Below the pieces are notes generated by a model. It made no database searches. It worked only from the letters and a program-made list of their open reading frames with translations, and was not told the origin of the DNA. A DNA stretch of 26,447 bases from a virus, in IMG/VR virus record IMGVR_UViG_3300029309_000299, positions 1-26,447 of that record. One strand, written 5' to 3'. The translations under genes and the position numbers were made by a program. Below are positions 5,774-13,058 of this stretch, in pieces (the first letter of the stretch is position 1; each line of letters starts with the position of its first letter).

Positions 5774-6928
5774 GTGAGGCAACCGGCCACATACTTCCAC
5801 GTCAAAAATTCGGAGGCCAAGATTCAAGTCCACCAAGGCGGCACGCGCTCAGGCAAGACCTACTCTATCCTCACCGCTCTCATAGAACTGTGCCACCGGA
5901 ACGAGAACTCCGGAGCAGTCATCACGATTGCGAGAAAGACCTTCCCGGCCATCCGTGCCTCGTGTATGAGGGATTTTTTTGAGATACTAGAAAGGGAGGA
6001 CATCTACAATGTAGAGCTGCACAACAAAAGCGAGGCCACCTACATCCTTTTTGGCAACCTTGTCGAGTTTATCTCGGTTGACCAGCCGCAAAAGGTCAGA
6101 GGCCGCAAGAGGGACATCCTGTTTGTAAACGAGGCCAACGAACTCACCCTTGAGGACTGGCGGCAACTTATGCTTAGGACGACAGGACGGGCCATCATTG
6201 ACTACAACCCGTCCGACGAGTTCCATTGGATATACGACCACGTTCTCACCCGTGACGACCACGACTTCTTCAGGACGACCTACAAGGACAACCCTTTCTT
6301 GCCAGAGGCCACCGTCGCAGAGATTGAGAGATTAAAGGAGGCAGACCCGGACTATTGGAGGGTGTATGGTCTTGGAGAGCGAGGCGTAAGCCGTGCAACC
6401 ATCCTTACCCATTGGAAGGCCGTGCCACAAGTCCCGGACGGGTGGAAGCTAATGTCCCTTGGCCTTGACTTTGGATATACCAACGACCCTACGGCCATCG
6501 TGAAAGTGTACACCGACGGCCACGGCTTTTGCCTCGATGAAGTTTGCTACGCCACGGGACTGACTAACGCGGCCATCGCTCAGACGCTCAGAGAGGCCGA
6601 TATAGGTAAGACGATGGTGGTGGCAGACTCAGCCGAGCCAAAGTCGATTGACGAGATACACGGCCACGGATTCAACATCCACCCAGCTCGTAAGGGCAGG
6701 GACTCGGTGCGCTCAGGTATAGACTTTCTTCGTTCGCGTCCGTTGCTTATCACAGAGCGAAGCATCAACGGAATCAAAGAGCTCAGGAACTACAAGTACA
6801 AAGAGGACAAGAACGGGCGACAACTCAACGAACCTGTGGACGCATTCAATCACTTTGTCGATGCCTCACGCTATGCGGTGACGTGGAATCAGACCAACCC
6901 TAACTTTGGGCAATACGCATTGGGCTAA
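5774..6928 (+). CDS. terL: Terminase large subunit
   Basis: A 384-aa packaging motor. The ATPase half has Walker A GGTRSGKT (22-29), Walker B ILFVNE (115-120) and DYNP (143-146), the coupling-motif region. The RNase H-like nuclease half has GLDFGY (D232), VVADSAEP (D285) and VDAFNHFVDASRY (D356 and D363), the expected acidic metal ligands. The GTG at 5774 is the first usable start after an in-frame stop at 5762, and leaves a short lead before Walker A, normal for this subfamily. It translocates DNA into proheads and cuts concatemers with the TerS at 5087. It is flanked on both sides by promoter-ORF-terminator cassettes. Confidence 0.95.
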   Translation: MRQPATYFHVKNSEAKIQVHQGGTRSGKTYSILTALIELCHRNENSGAVITIARKTFPAIRASCMRDFFEILEREDIYNVELHNKSEATYILFGNLVEFISVDQPQKVRGRKRDILFVNEANELTLEDWRQLMLRTTGRAIIDYNPSDEFHWIYDHVLTRDDHDFFRTTYKDNPFLPEATVAEIERLKEADPDYWRVYGLGERGVSRATILTHWKAVPQVPDGWKLMSLGLDFGYTNDPTAIVKVYTDGHGFCLDEVCYATGLTNAAIAQTLREADIGKTMVVADSAEPKSIDEIHGHGFNIHPARKGRDSVRSGIDFLRSRPLLITERSINGIKELRNYKYKEDKNGRQLNEPVDAFNHFVDASRYAVTWNQTNPNFGQYALG

Positions 6929-6958
6929 AAAAAAATTCAACTTTTTTTTCAGTTTTGT

Positions 6959-6992
6959 TTGGAGAATTAAAATTCGGTTGTATCTTAGTGCC
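6959..6992 (+). promoter_or_regulatory. Promoter P3 of the second cassette, apparently leaderless
   Basis: TTG (6959-6961), 19 bp, TATCTTAG (6981-6988), and four bases to the ATG at 6993. The spacer contains GAATT-AA-AATTC, an inverted repeat that could be an operator. A nine-A run (6927-6935) and an eight-T run (6942-6949) precede it, starting inside the terL stop codon, exactly as P2 starts inside the terS stop codon. Confidence 0.85.
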
Positions 6993-7220
6993 ATGAATAA
7001 AACACAAACACACCCAATCGACGGCAAATTTGTCAACGCTGGAAACGGCATCTTCGGAGAAGTTCTCAATTTATGGAACGACGGAGGCGACTACGAGAGC
7101 AACGTACAGACCTTTGCAGACATCAAGACGCACACTGGCAACATCGTCAGCGTATCTCCTAAGCGTTGCAAGGTTATCACATGGCAAGACTACCTCGATT
7201 GCATCGAGTTGACAGCATAA
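6993..7220 (+). CDS. Cassette 2 small protein (MNxTQTH leader), unknown function
   Basis: A 75-aa protein with its own promoter (P3) and terminator, directly after terL. The first seven residues, MNKTQTH, match the proteins at 162 and 5507, but the rest is unrelated: a beta-rich pattern (GKFVNAGNGIFGEVLNL, TGNIVSVSPKRCKVITW) ending in a short helix (DYLDCIELT). Unlike the other two there is no second Met, so the ATG at 6993 is the only sensible start and the leader peptide is really translated. No family was recognised. It is treated as a second moron-like accessory gene. Confidence 0.72.
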   Translation: MNKTQTHPIDGKFVNAGNGIFGEVLNLWNDGGDYESNVQTFADIKTHTGNIVSVSPKRCKVITWQDYLDCIELTA

Positions 7221-7227
7221 ACCCAAC

Positions 7228-7248
7228 GGGGCTGCGGCTCCTTTTTTT
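7228..7248 (+). terminator. Terminator of cassette 2
   Basis: A 5-bp stem, GGGGC (7228-7232) with GCTCC (7237-7241, one G-T wobble), on a TGCG loop, followed by seven T (7242-7248). It is weaker than the cassette 1 terminator but sits at the same place relative to the ORF. It is followed by a matching TAACTTTT-GG stretch, showing the two terminator regions share ancestry. Confidence 0.75.
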
Positions 7249-7302
7249 ATGCCGTAACTTTTGGGAGACTTCAGGAATCCAACCCTTTCAACTTGTAACA
7301 AT

Positions 7303-7965
7303 ATGAAGCTCCGCCTTCCCGCCTCTTACCAAGACCTAACCCTCAAGCATCTCATGACGCTCGAAACGACGGACGACCCTGTTAAGCGCGTCCAAGCCGT
7401 GACGGGTTTGTCGTTTGCTGAGATTCGCAAGATGCCCCAAGTGCTCATCGTAGAGGCCAACGCCCATATCGATATGCTCCAGCGGCAAGAGGTGGCCAAG
7501 CACCAACCCATCATCGAGCTCAATGGAGTGGAGTACGGTTTCATCCCTGACTGGGAAGCGTTCAGCGCAGGGGAGTGGATTGACATGGAGACGTACACCA
7601 AAGACTTCTGGAAGACTCCTCACAAAGCTATGAGCATCCTGTACAGACCCATCGACCGCAAGTGGGGAGATAAGTACACCATCGCCCCTTATACGGCTAA
7701 GGAGGACGCGGAGGTGTTTTACGATATGCCCGCTCCTTTGGTTGCAGGCGCGTTGCTTTTTTTTTGGACTTCCGAAACCAAACAACTGAACGCTTTGAAG
7801 TCCTCTTTGACACGTATGGCGACGGAGGTGATGAGTTTAGTGCAAAATGGGGCTGGTATCCCGTCCTCTATGCCTTGGCTGGTGAGGACGTACTCAAGAT
7901 GGACGAGGTTACGAAACTACCTGTGGGGCACGCCTTCACGCATCTCGCATATCTCAAAGACCTAA
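7303..7965 (+). CDS. Tail assembly chaperone-like protein (zero frame)
   Basis: A 220-aa zero-frame product; the ATG at 7303 follows a TTGTAACA junction like those at 514 and 741, and the TTG at 7261 is rejected. Residues 1-154 read as a genuine globular protein (LRLPASYQDLTLKHLMTL, the PIIELNGVEYGFIPDWEAF block, MSILYRPIDRKWGDKY). After codon 154 the frame becomes an unconvincing S/T/R-rich tail, while the -1 frame (7764-8006) becomes convincing. This suggests a lambda G/GT-type arrangement in which -1 slippage on the T run yields a 234-aa fusion. Family assignment is by position before the tail genes and by architecture, not by a clear domain match. Confidence 0.7.
   Translation: MKLRLPASYQDLTLKHLMTLETTDDPVKRVQAVTGLSFAEIRKMPQVLIVEANAHIDMLQRQEVAKHQPIIELNGVEYGFIPDWEAFSAGEWIDMETYTKDFWKTPHKAMSILYRPIDRKWGDKYTIAPYTAKEDAEVFYDMPAPLVAGALLFFWTSETKQLNALKSSLTRMATEVMSLVQNGAGIPSSMPWLVRTYSRWTRLRNYLWGTPSRISHISKT
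7757..7765 (+). promoter_or_regulatory. Putative -1 frameshift site, run of nine T
   Basis: In the zero frame the codons are CTT TTT TTT TGG, so the run contains T-TTT-TTT, the ideal heptamer for a -1 slip of two Phe tRNAs. The -1 frame stays open to 8006 and ends in an ATGA overlap with the next gene. RNA polymerase slippage on nine T, or a one-base error in the run, would have the same effect on the reading frame. Confidence 0.7.
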
Positions 7966-8006
7966 ACTTCAAGAGAGAGCAGGAACACAGACAACGCATC
8001 GCATGA
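7764..8006 (+). CDS. Tail chaperone C-terminal part (-1 frame, T-like domain)
   Basis: An 80-aa open frame entered by the -1 slip (no ATG; TTG at 7764). It reads convincingly as protein: an N-terminal helix (TTERFEVLFDTYG), the aromatic core FSAKWGWYPVLYALAG, and VLKMDEVTKLPVGHAFTHLA with a charged end. Codons (GAC, CTC, TTC, AAG, GAG) match the neighbouring genes, unlike the competing zero frame. Its TGA overlaps the next ATG as ATGA, the coupling used all through this genome. Expected product: a 234-aa fusion with the first 154 residues of the upstream gene. The fusion is inferred to bind the tape measure or tail tube as in G-T chaperones. Confidence 0.7.
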   Translation: MDFRNQTTERFEVLFDTYGDGGDEFSAKWGWYPVLYALAGEDVLKMDEVTKLPVGHAFTHLAYLKDLNFKREQEHRQRIA

Positions 8007-8461
8007 TTACATTTAACAACATCGTAAAGAAGTTTGAGGAGTTCTGTTCTGACCACTTTTTTATCAAGACCTTCTCGTATGGCTCACCTAGCGACGTGGA
8101 CTTGGAGAAGTTCGAGCAGTACCCTCTCCTTCATTTGGTCTATACTGGAGCCGACTACAACTCACCCAAGGCCAAGACGTACAATCTTGAGGTGTACATT
8201 CTCTCTCTACCTCCCTCAGAGGCCGACAAGGTAATATACCAAAAGGAGAACATCTCAGACGCGGAACAGGTAGCCGAGGACATACTCTCAGACATACAAA
8301 ACGGAGGCAATATTTTCAATTTCGGCTTTAATTACGCACTATTAAATGCAAGCGTTACCCCATTAGAGGAACAAAATACTAATGTTTTGTGTGGGTGTTT
8401 GTTGGATATTGCTATATCTGTGACCTACCAGTACGACTCTTGCAACGCACCACTCTCTTAG
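8003..8461 (+). CDS. Putative tail terminator / neck protein
   Basis: A 152-aa protein. After an N-terminal helix (NIVKKFEEFCSDHFFIKTF) it alternates strands and helices: YPLLHLVYTGADYNS, YNLEVYILSLPP, a helix ISDAEQVAEDILSDI, and a C-terminal hairpin (ASVTPLEEQNTNVLCGCLLD, ISVTYQYDSCNAP). This recalls the small alpha/beta tail-terminator (gpU-like) proteins found after chaperone genes in Bacteroidota phages; the call is by pattern and position. It would cap the tail tube and join it to the head. Confidence 0.5.
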   Translation: MITFNNIVKKFEEFCSDHFFIKTFSYGSPSDVDLEKFEQYPLLHLVYTGADYNSPKAKTYNLEVYILSLPPSEADKVIYQKENISDAEQVAEDILSDIQNGGNIFNFGFNYALLNASVTPLEEQNTNVLCGCLLDIAISVTYQYDSCNAPLS

Positions 8462-8486
8462 ATTTCATAGTAAAATCAATTTTGAC

Positions 8487-8645
8487 ATGCAATTTTTAAT
8501 AAATAATTGGGCAGAGCTTGCCCTTATTCTGATTACGGCCGCTGGCTCTATCACGGCCCTCACTGAAAGCGAAAAGGACGACACCATAGTTGACGTTCTC
8601 AAGCGGATACTTAACGCAGTCATCCTCGGCAAGTCTAAGAAGTGA
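8487..8645 (+). CDS. 52-aa small membrane protein
   Basis: The product has a short polar start, one hydrophobic segment at residues 8-25 (WAELALILITAAGSITAL), then a charged amphipathic helix (ESEKDDTIVDVLKRILNAVI) ending in K-S-K-K. One membrane span with a basic tail resembles small holin-like or tail-associated membrane proteins. Its TGA overlaps the GTG of the next gene as GTGA. Placement in the tail block argues against a lysis role; I leave the function open. Confidence 0.6.
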   Translation: MQFLINNWAELALILITAAGSITALTESEKDDTIVDVLKRILNAVILGKSKK

Positions 8646-9211
8646 AGACGGAGGACTTCGATAAGGTACTAGCCGAGTTTGCCGACGAGGTAAACTTAGC
8701 CGCCAAGCGCACCCTTGGCTCCCGTAGGATTGGAAAGAACCGCTCCTATGGTGTCGCCTCGCGCTCTTTACAGAAGTCCCTAGATTATAAAATCTCCAGT
8801 GGGAAGGTGAGCTTTGGAAGTCCGCTTCCTTATGCCGCCTTCATCCATTGGGGAGTCAATGGCACGCGCAAGAACCGAAACGCGCCTTTTTCCTTTAAGT
8901 ACGAGAATCCCAGCCGTAAGCACGTCGACGCAATAGAGAAGTGGATGAAGGTAAAGCCCGTGCGACTGCAAGCCGTGGGAGGTGGATTTATAAAAAAGGT
9001 AGGGCCACGAGGAGGAGACCGCTTCCGTAGCGCGGCCTTTCTCATCGCTCGGTCAATCAAGCGCAAGGGCATCGCAGGACTCAGATACTACGCGGTAGCT
9101 CTGGATAGCATCGTCCCACAATACACCGAGAAACTAGGGGAGGCACTAGCTCAAGACCTAGTAAAGAGCTTGTCTTTTAAGGTTGGCTCTCTCAACATTA
9201 AATTAAAGTAA
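8642..9211 (+). CDS. HK97 gp10-like tail completion protein
   Basis: A 189-aa basic protein from the GTG at 8642. It has the pattern of head-tail or tail-completion proteins of the HK97-gp10 type: an N-terminal helix (FDKVLAEFADEVNLAAKRTL), a YKISSGKVSFGSPLPYAAFI strand region followed by HWGVNGTR, then a long R/K-rich helix and a C-terminal amphipathic helix (EALAQDLVKSLSFKV). The H-W-G at about residue 69 and the F-I-A-R-S-I-K-R-K stretch are typical. It probably sits in the neck or tail completion ring. Assignment is moderate. Confidence 0.6.
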   Translation: MKTEDFDKVLAEFADEVNLAAKRTLGSRRIGKNRSYGVASRSLQKSLDYKISSGKVSFGSPLPYAAFIHWGVNGTRKNRNAPFSFKYENPSRKHVDAIEKWMKVKPVRLQAVGGGFIKKVGPRGGDRFRSAAFLIARSIKRKGIAGLRYYAVALDSIVPQYTEKLGEALAQDLVKSLSFKVGSLNIKLK

Positions 9212-9212
9212 A

Positions 9213-10547
9213 ATGGCTTTTTCATTTGGCACCACGTTTGCTCCACCAGAGAGTCCGGTTGAAAAACGACAAACCTCGTTTTTATCTTGGTCAGATAGTG
9301 CGGTGACCATTGACACATGGGTTGTAGAAATTTACCTATTGAAAATGGATGGAACGACGATAGGCACGCCTATTGTCGAGGCTTTTGTCGCTCCGATAAT
9401 AAGTAGCAATAACGCGGCTCAAATAGACCTTAAAAACTTCGTTTTACCAACAAGTAACGAGGGCGGTTGGTACGCGAGTCTCCTTGGAGGTTCTAGAGCA
9501 TCCATAACGACCCCAGGCGTTGAAGATACCGGACTAGCCACTGGTTACCAACTACAAGTGTTCTCTAGTACCAATGGTGTCAAATCGTCTTTGCAAGGGA
9601 GTTACAATTACATCCCTTTAAACTTTGCCACAAAACAACCCTGGGACGACGGAAGCTTTGACAACATATTTGAACATTACCCCATTGACGACACGGTAAA
9701 AGGATGGCTTACGGACAGAAATGTGACGGCCGCTCCTTTACTAGAGAGAGATTATATCCGTTACGATATGGCACTACAAGACGAAGCCGTTGCCGACGTT
9801 CTGCAACTAGAGGCCTATGACTACGAATTTGAGACGGGCAAAAACACCAACGAGGCCAATTGGGATAGAGTTAAGGTCCTTGTTTACAAAGACGGAGTTT
9901 TGGAAGGGGCTCTCGACCACGAACCTACGATTGTGACTTCAAATTTTGAGGTGTACTCGGTGCCTATTGGACCAGCTAACCTTGCCGCTATCCCTTCGAG
10001 CGATAGTAGATGGGATGTTTACTACGACATTGCTTCCAACCCTTGGACATACCTTGAATACTATTTATATAAATTCAGTGCTAGCCAGGTTCAAAAGGGG
10101 CAAGCCATTCGTGTCTATCAAGACTGCCGACCTATTAAGCACAAGCCCGCCCAACTTATGTTCCAAGGGAGCAAGGGCACGGAGTTTTTACGATTTGACG
10201 GAAGAGTTAAAGATACCTTTAACACAAGCAACCGTCAGACCTTTAGTTTAACCAACACATTTACTAACGAGTTTGGTGAAATACTTGAGAATCAACAATT
10301 TTTACCCAACACCGTACTAGGATTGTCGCAAGGGATAAGGGGCTTTGTACTATCAGAGGATTTTTTTACAAATGAAGAGAGGGAGCTTTTTAAACTTGCT
10401 TTGGTATCTAGAGAAGTTGCTATCCGCTACGATGGTAAATGGTATCCGGTTCGAATGAAGACCTCGAACTACGTTCACGAACAAGCGTCTGCACGTCTGT
10501 CTCCGATAAATTGTGAATTTGAAATCGCCAAGCCGTTACTATGTTGA
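9213..10547 (+). CDS. Virion structural protein, tail tip or baseplate
   Basis: A 444-aa beta-rich protein with no signal peptide or membrane segment. Residues 1-150 look like an Ig- or jelly-roll-type domain, residues 200-330 a second one (VLVYKDGVLEGALDHEP …), and residues 310-444 hold CRPIKHKPAQLMFQGSKG with a following F-L-R-F-D-G-R-V-K-D block, a pattern shared with neck and tail-tip proteins of Bacteroidota phages. The start is one base after the previous stop. It overlaps the next, 788-aa structural gene by seven bases, so the two are made together. Receptor contact is possible. Confidence 0.55.
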   Translation: MAFSFGTTFAPPESPVEKRQTSFLSWSDSAVTIDTWVVEIYLLKMDGTTIGTPIVEAFVAPIISSNNAAQIDLKNFVLPTSNEGGWYASLLGGSRASITTPGVEDTGLATGYQLQVFSSTNGVKSSLQGSYNYIPLNFATKQPWDDGSFDNIFEHYPIDDTVKGWLTDRNVTAAPLLERDYIRYDMALQDEAVADVLQLEAYDYEFETGKNTNEANWDRVKVLVYKDGVLEGALDHEPTIVTSNFEVYSVPIGPANLAAIPSSDSRWDVYYDIASNPWTYLEYYLYKFSASQVQKGQAIRVYQDCRPIKHKPAQLMFQGSKGTEFLRFDGRVKDTFNTSNRQTFSLTNTFTNEFGEILENQQFLPNTVLGLSQGIRGFVLSEDFFTNEERELFKLALVSREVAIRYDGKWYPVRMKTSNYVHEQASARLSPINCEFEIAKPLLC

Positions 10548-12907
10548 ACCTTTTTCTTAAGAGAGAATTAGTTGCAGGAAGTGGCAACACGATTTTCGAT
10601 TTAGTTTCGGGTTATGCCAACGAGAGCATGCCCTACGCTTTGCGTTTTTCGGACTTGGAGAACATCCAAAGTCCAGTAGGGAGTTTTAGTCAGACCTTTA
10701 CTATTCCCAAGACAGATAACACGCAAACGGCATTTGGACAAATAGAGCACCCTGGATACCATCCAGCCAACGACGACCAAACAAAGCAACAGACGTTGTT
10801 TTTTAAGCAAAAGTATCCTGCGGCCTTGGGTGCTTTGGTCCCTGAAATATTTGGATATGTTCAGATTAAGAACATTATACAAGTTGAGGACAGGACAGAC
10901 TACGAGGTGGTTTTTTTTGCCGATGCCGTGGATTTGACCAAGGCTATTGGAGACAAACAACTTTCTGACCTCAACATTAGCAGCTACAACCACGACCTTA
11001 ACACTACTAATTTTGCCTCTGCCGCATTTGGCTCTCTCTTTAGTGGGGACGTTAGGTATGGACTTATCGACAAAGGTTCCAACTATTCTATCCCTGACCG
11101 ACCACCGTGGACGGAGGACGATGGTATCTACATGGGTGAGTTCACGCCTTACATTCGAGCCAAGGCACTCATCGACAAAATCTTTGCGGATGCCGGGTTG
11201 ACCTACACGAGCGATTTTTTTGAGACCGCTGACTTTGCCAATATCTATATGCCCGCGTACAATGGTGCCCCGACTCCCTTTAGCGACGACCAAGGGGATA
11301 ACAGGTGCGCGGCTGGATTGGCGGCAGACTACGGAGCGACATCTGGGATACAACGCGCCCCCATCGTTGACTCTATCAATGGAGGACTCGACCCTGGCAA
11401 CAAGTTTAATAACACAACCAACGCTTATACAGCCCCCTATACTTGCCGCGTTGACGTTCGAGTAAACGCGCATTACCGAAAGGTTGTAAGTGCCAACTCT
11501 CACGTCTTTGTCTATCTGTACAAGAACGGCTCCCTTTTCCACACCATCGTAGATGGAGGAATAAGTTCGAGCAACACAGATAGTCGATTTGAAACTGTTG
11601 AATTTGACGCGGCATATAACGGGTTCAACAACACCTCCGGACCCAAGCGTCCTGAAATTTTTTTAGAGGATGGAGACACCTTAGAATTGAGGTACGAAAT
11701 ATCAAACGGCACCAACAGACTATTTGGAACCAACCCCTACACAAGCGCCACTCCGGGCGTAGGAGAGGCGTACACAACCTCCCTTGAGGTTTACAATGTC
11801 TCGGAGCCATTGAGTGGACAAGACGTAGACATGGCCGCCAATATGCCGGAAATGAAACAAATTGACTTTCTGACCTCGCTTCAGAAAATGTTCAATTTAG
11901 TATTCATACCGTCAGGCATTGACAAGGACTTTATCATTGAGCCGTGGGACGACTACTTTGCGTCTGGCGACGAGTACGATTGGAGCAATAAAGTGTTGAC
12001 GGACAAAACGCGCAAGATGCGACCGACAACAGACCTCCAATTTAAAGATTACGAGTGGACCTTTAGAGAGGGCTTGGACTTCATCTCCGACGCAGTAGAA
12101 CTAAGTCTAGACAGGGTCTACGGAGCTTTCCAAGTGACGGACCCAGAGAACGACTTTGCAACAGGTGAAAAAAAGGTAGAGACCGCCTTGGGCAACTATA
12201 TTTTATCCTTAATTCCAGGCACCAGTATTGCCATACACAGAAGTCTTACAAGCGATGGAGGAAGGATAGAGAACCCGCTGCCGATGCTTGCCTATTGGGG
12301 TGGTATTATTGATTCTTTTGGCAATTGGTATTTGAGGCAGGACGATGGGACAACAGGCAGTCCCTCGACGGTATTCCCTTTCTTTTCTCCATACTCAGCC
12401 AACAGGCCAACACTCACAGACAACGACCTCAACTTTGGGATGGAGTCGGCCTTTGTGCCTCAAGAATGCAACCCGCTGAATACTTTATACTACAAATACT
12501 GGAGGGACTATGTGCGTGAGTTGTACTCAGAATCGTCTCGTATCCTAGAATGTGAAATTGTATTCGACAAGGTGGACTTAATTCGATGGAAATGGAACAA
12601 TAAATACTTCTACAACGGAGCGTATTGGAGAGCTCTAGAACTAGATGTAGACTTGTCAAATATGTCTTTCGCAAAAGTTAAGCTTATCAAGATTACGGAA
12701 TCCACGCGCGACTGTGAAGACTTGCCCACCTCTTTTGATTCTAATTTGCAAGCGGTCCTCTTCAACGGCAGCACTTCCCTCGAACCTGACTACGGCTCAA
12801 GAGAGTGTTGTATTCGATATGGTTACACTTGGCTACCTAGCAAGGCGGCCACTAGCAAGTGTATTCCCAGGACCCAACAAACTACCCCAAGCAATGAAAC
12901 GACCTGA
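10541..12907 (+). CDS. Large tail-associated (baseplate-type) protein
   Basis: A 788-aa protein, the longest in the genome. The start (SMPYALRFSDLENIQSPVGS … FTIPKTDNTQTAFGQIEHP) is the signature of a large tail-tip or baseplate protein family in Bacteroidota phages. The middle (400-620) holds QIDFLTSLQKMFNLVF and IIEPWDDYFASGDEYDWSNK blocks, typical of the same family. The C-terminus has a Cys-containing knob (CCIRYGYTWLP … C). It lies just before the tape measure and probably forms the tail tip with receptor-binding or cell-wall contact. No enzymatic motif was seen. Confidence 0.65.
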   Translation: MLNLFLKRELVAGSGNTIFDLVSGYANESMPYALRFSDLENIQSPVGSFSQTFTIPKTDNTQTAFGQIEHPGYHPANDDQTKQQTLFFKQKYPAALGALVPEIFGYVQIKNIIQVEDRTDYEVVFFADAVDLTKAIGDKQLSDLNISSYNHDLNTTNFASAAFGSLFSGDVRYGLIDKGSNYSIPDRPPWTEDDGIYMGEFTPYIRAKALIDKIFADAGLTYTSDFFETADFANIYMPAYNGAPTPFSDDQGDNRCAAGLAADYGATSGIQRAPIVDSINGGLDPGNKFNNTTNAYTAPYTCRVDVRVNAHYRKVVSANSHVFVYLYKNGSLFHTIVDGGISSSNTDSRFETVEFDAAYNGFNNTSGPKRPEIFLEDGDTLELRYEISNGTNRLFGTNPYTSATPGVGEAYTTSLEVYNVSEPLSGQDVDMAANMPEMKQIDFLTSLQKMFNLVFIPSGIDKDFIIEPWDDYFASGDEYDWSNKVLTDKTRKMRPTTDLQFKDYEWTFREGLDFISDAVELSLDRVYGAFQVTDPENDFATGEKKVETALGNYILSLIPGTSIAIHRSLTSDGGRIENPLPMLAYWGGIIDSFGNWYLRQDDGTTGSPSTVFPFFSPYSANRPTLTDNDLNFGMESAFVPQECNPLNTLYYKYWRDYVRELYSESSRILECEIVFDKVDLIRWKWNNKYFYNGAYWRALELDVDLSNMSFAKVKLIKITESTRDCEDLPTSFDSNLQAVLFNGSTSLEPDYGSRECCIRYGYTWLPSKAATSKCIPRTQQTTPSNETT

Positions 12908-13058
12908 GCATATTACGAGGGCAATTGACCTATTGCAAGCCAACAAGGTCAAGAAACCTCTCCCGTGGTGGCTTGTCCCCCTCGACTACTTTTTGACGCT
13001 TGTATATCTCGCGGCTTTTGGTGCGGCTTGCACCCTCATCATATATAACGTTCTCTAA
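12894..13058 (+). CDS. 54-aa single-span membrane protein before the tape measure
   Basis: The ATG at 12894 sits inside the end of the previous gene. A longer reading of this frame from 12714 runs through that gene and is not used. The product has a basic N-terminus (MKRPEHITRAIDLLQANKVK), then PWW and one strong span (residues 29-52, YFLTLVYLAAFGAACTLIIY). Its TAA overlaps the tape measure ATG as TAATG. Such a small protein next to the tape measure might be a tail-channel or injection component; this is inference. Confidence 0.6.
   Translation: MKRPEHITRAIDLLQANKVKKPLPWWLVPLDYFLTLVYLAAFGAACTLIIYNVL

Noticed and set aside
7765-7965. Zero-frame tail of the 7303 gene as a real functional domain
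   Set aside because: Composition and codon use fall off after the T run while the -1 frame improves. The tail can still be made as the unshifted product, so the zero-frame CDS is kept with that caveat.
8487-8645. 52-aa membrane protein as the holin
   Set aside because: It sits in the tail block far from the endolysin. The small membrane proteins at 24718 and 26120 are better placed.
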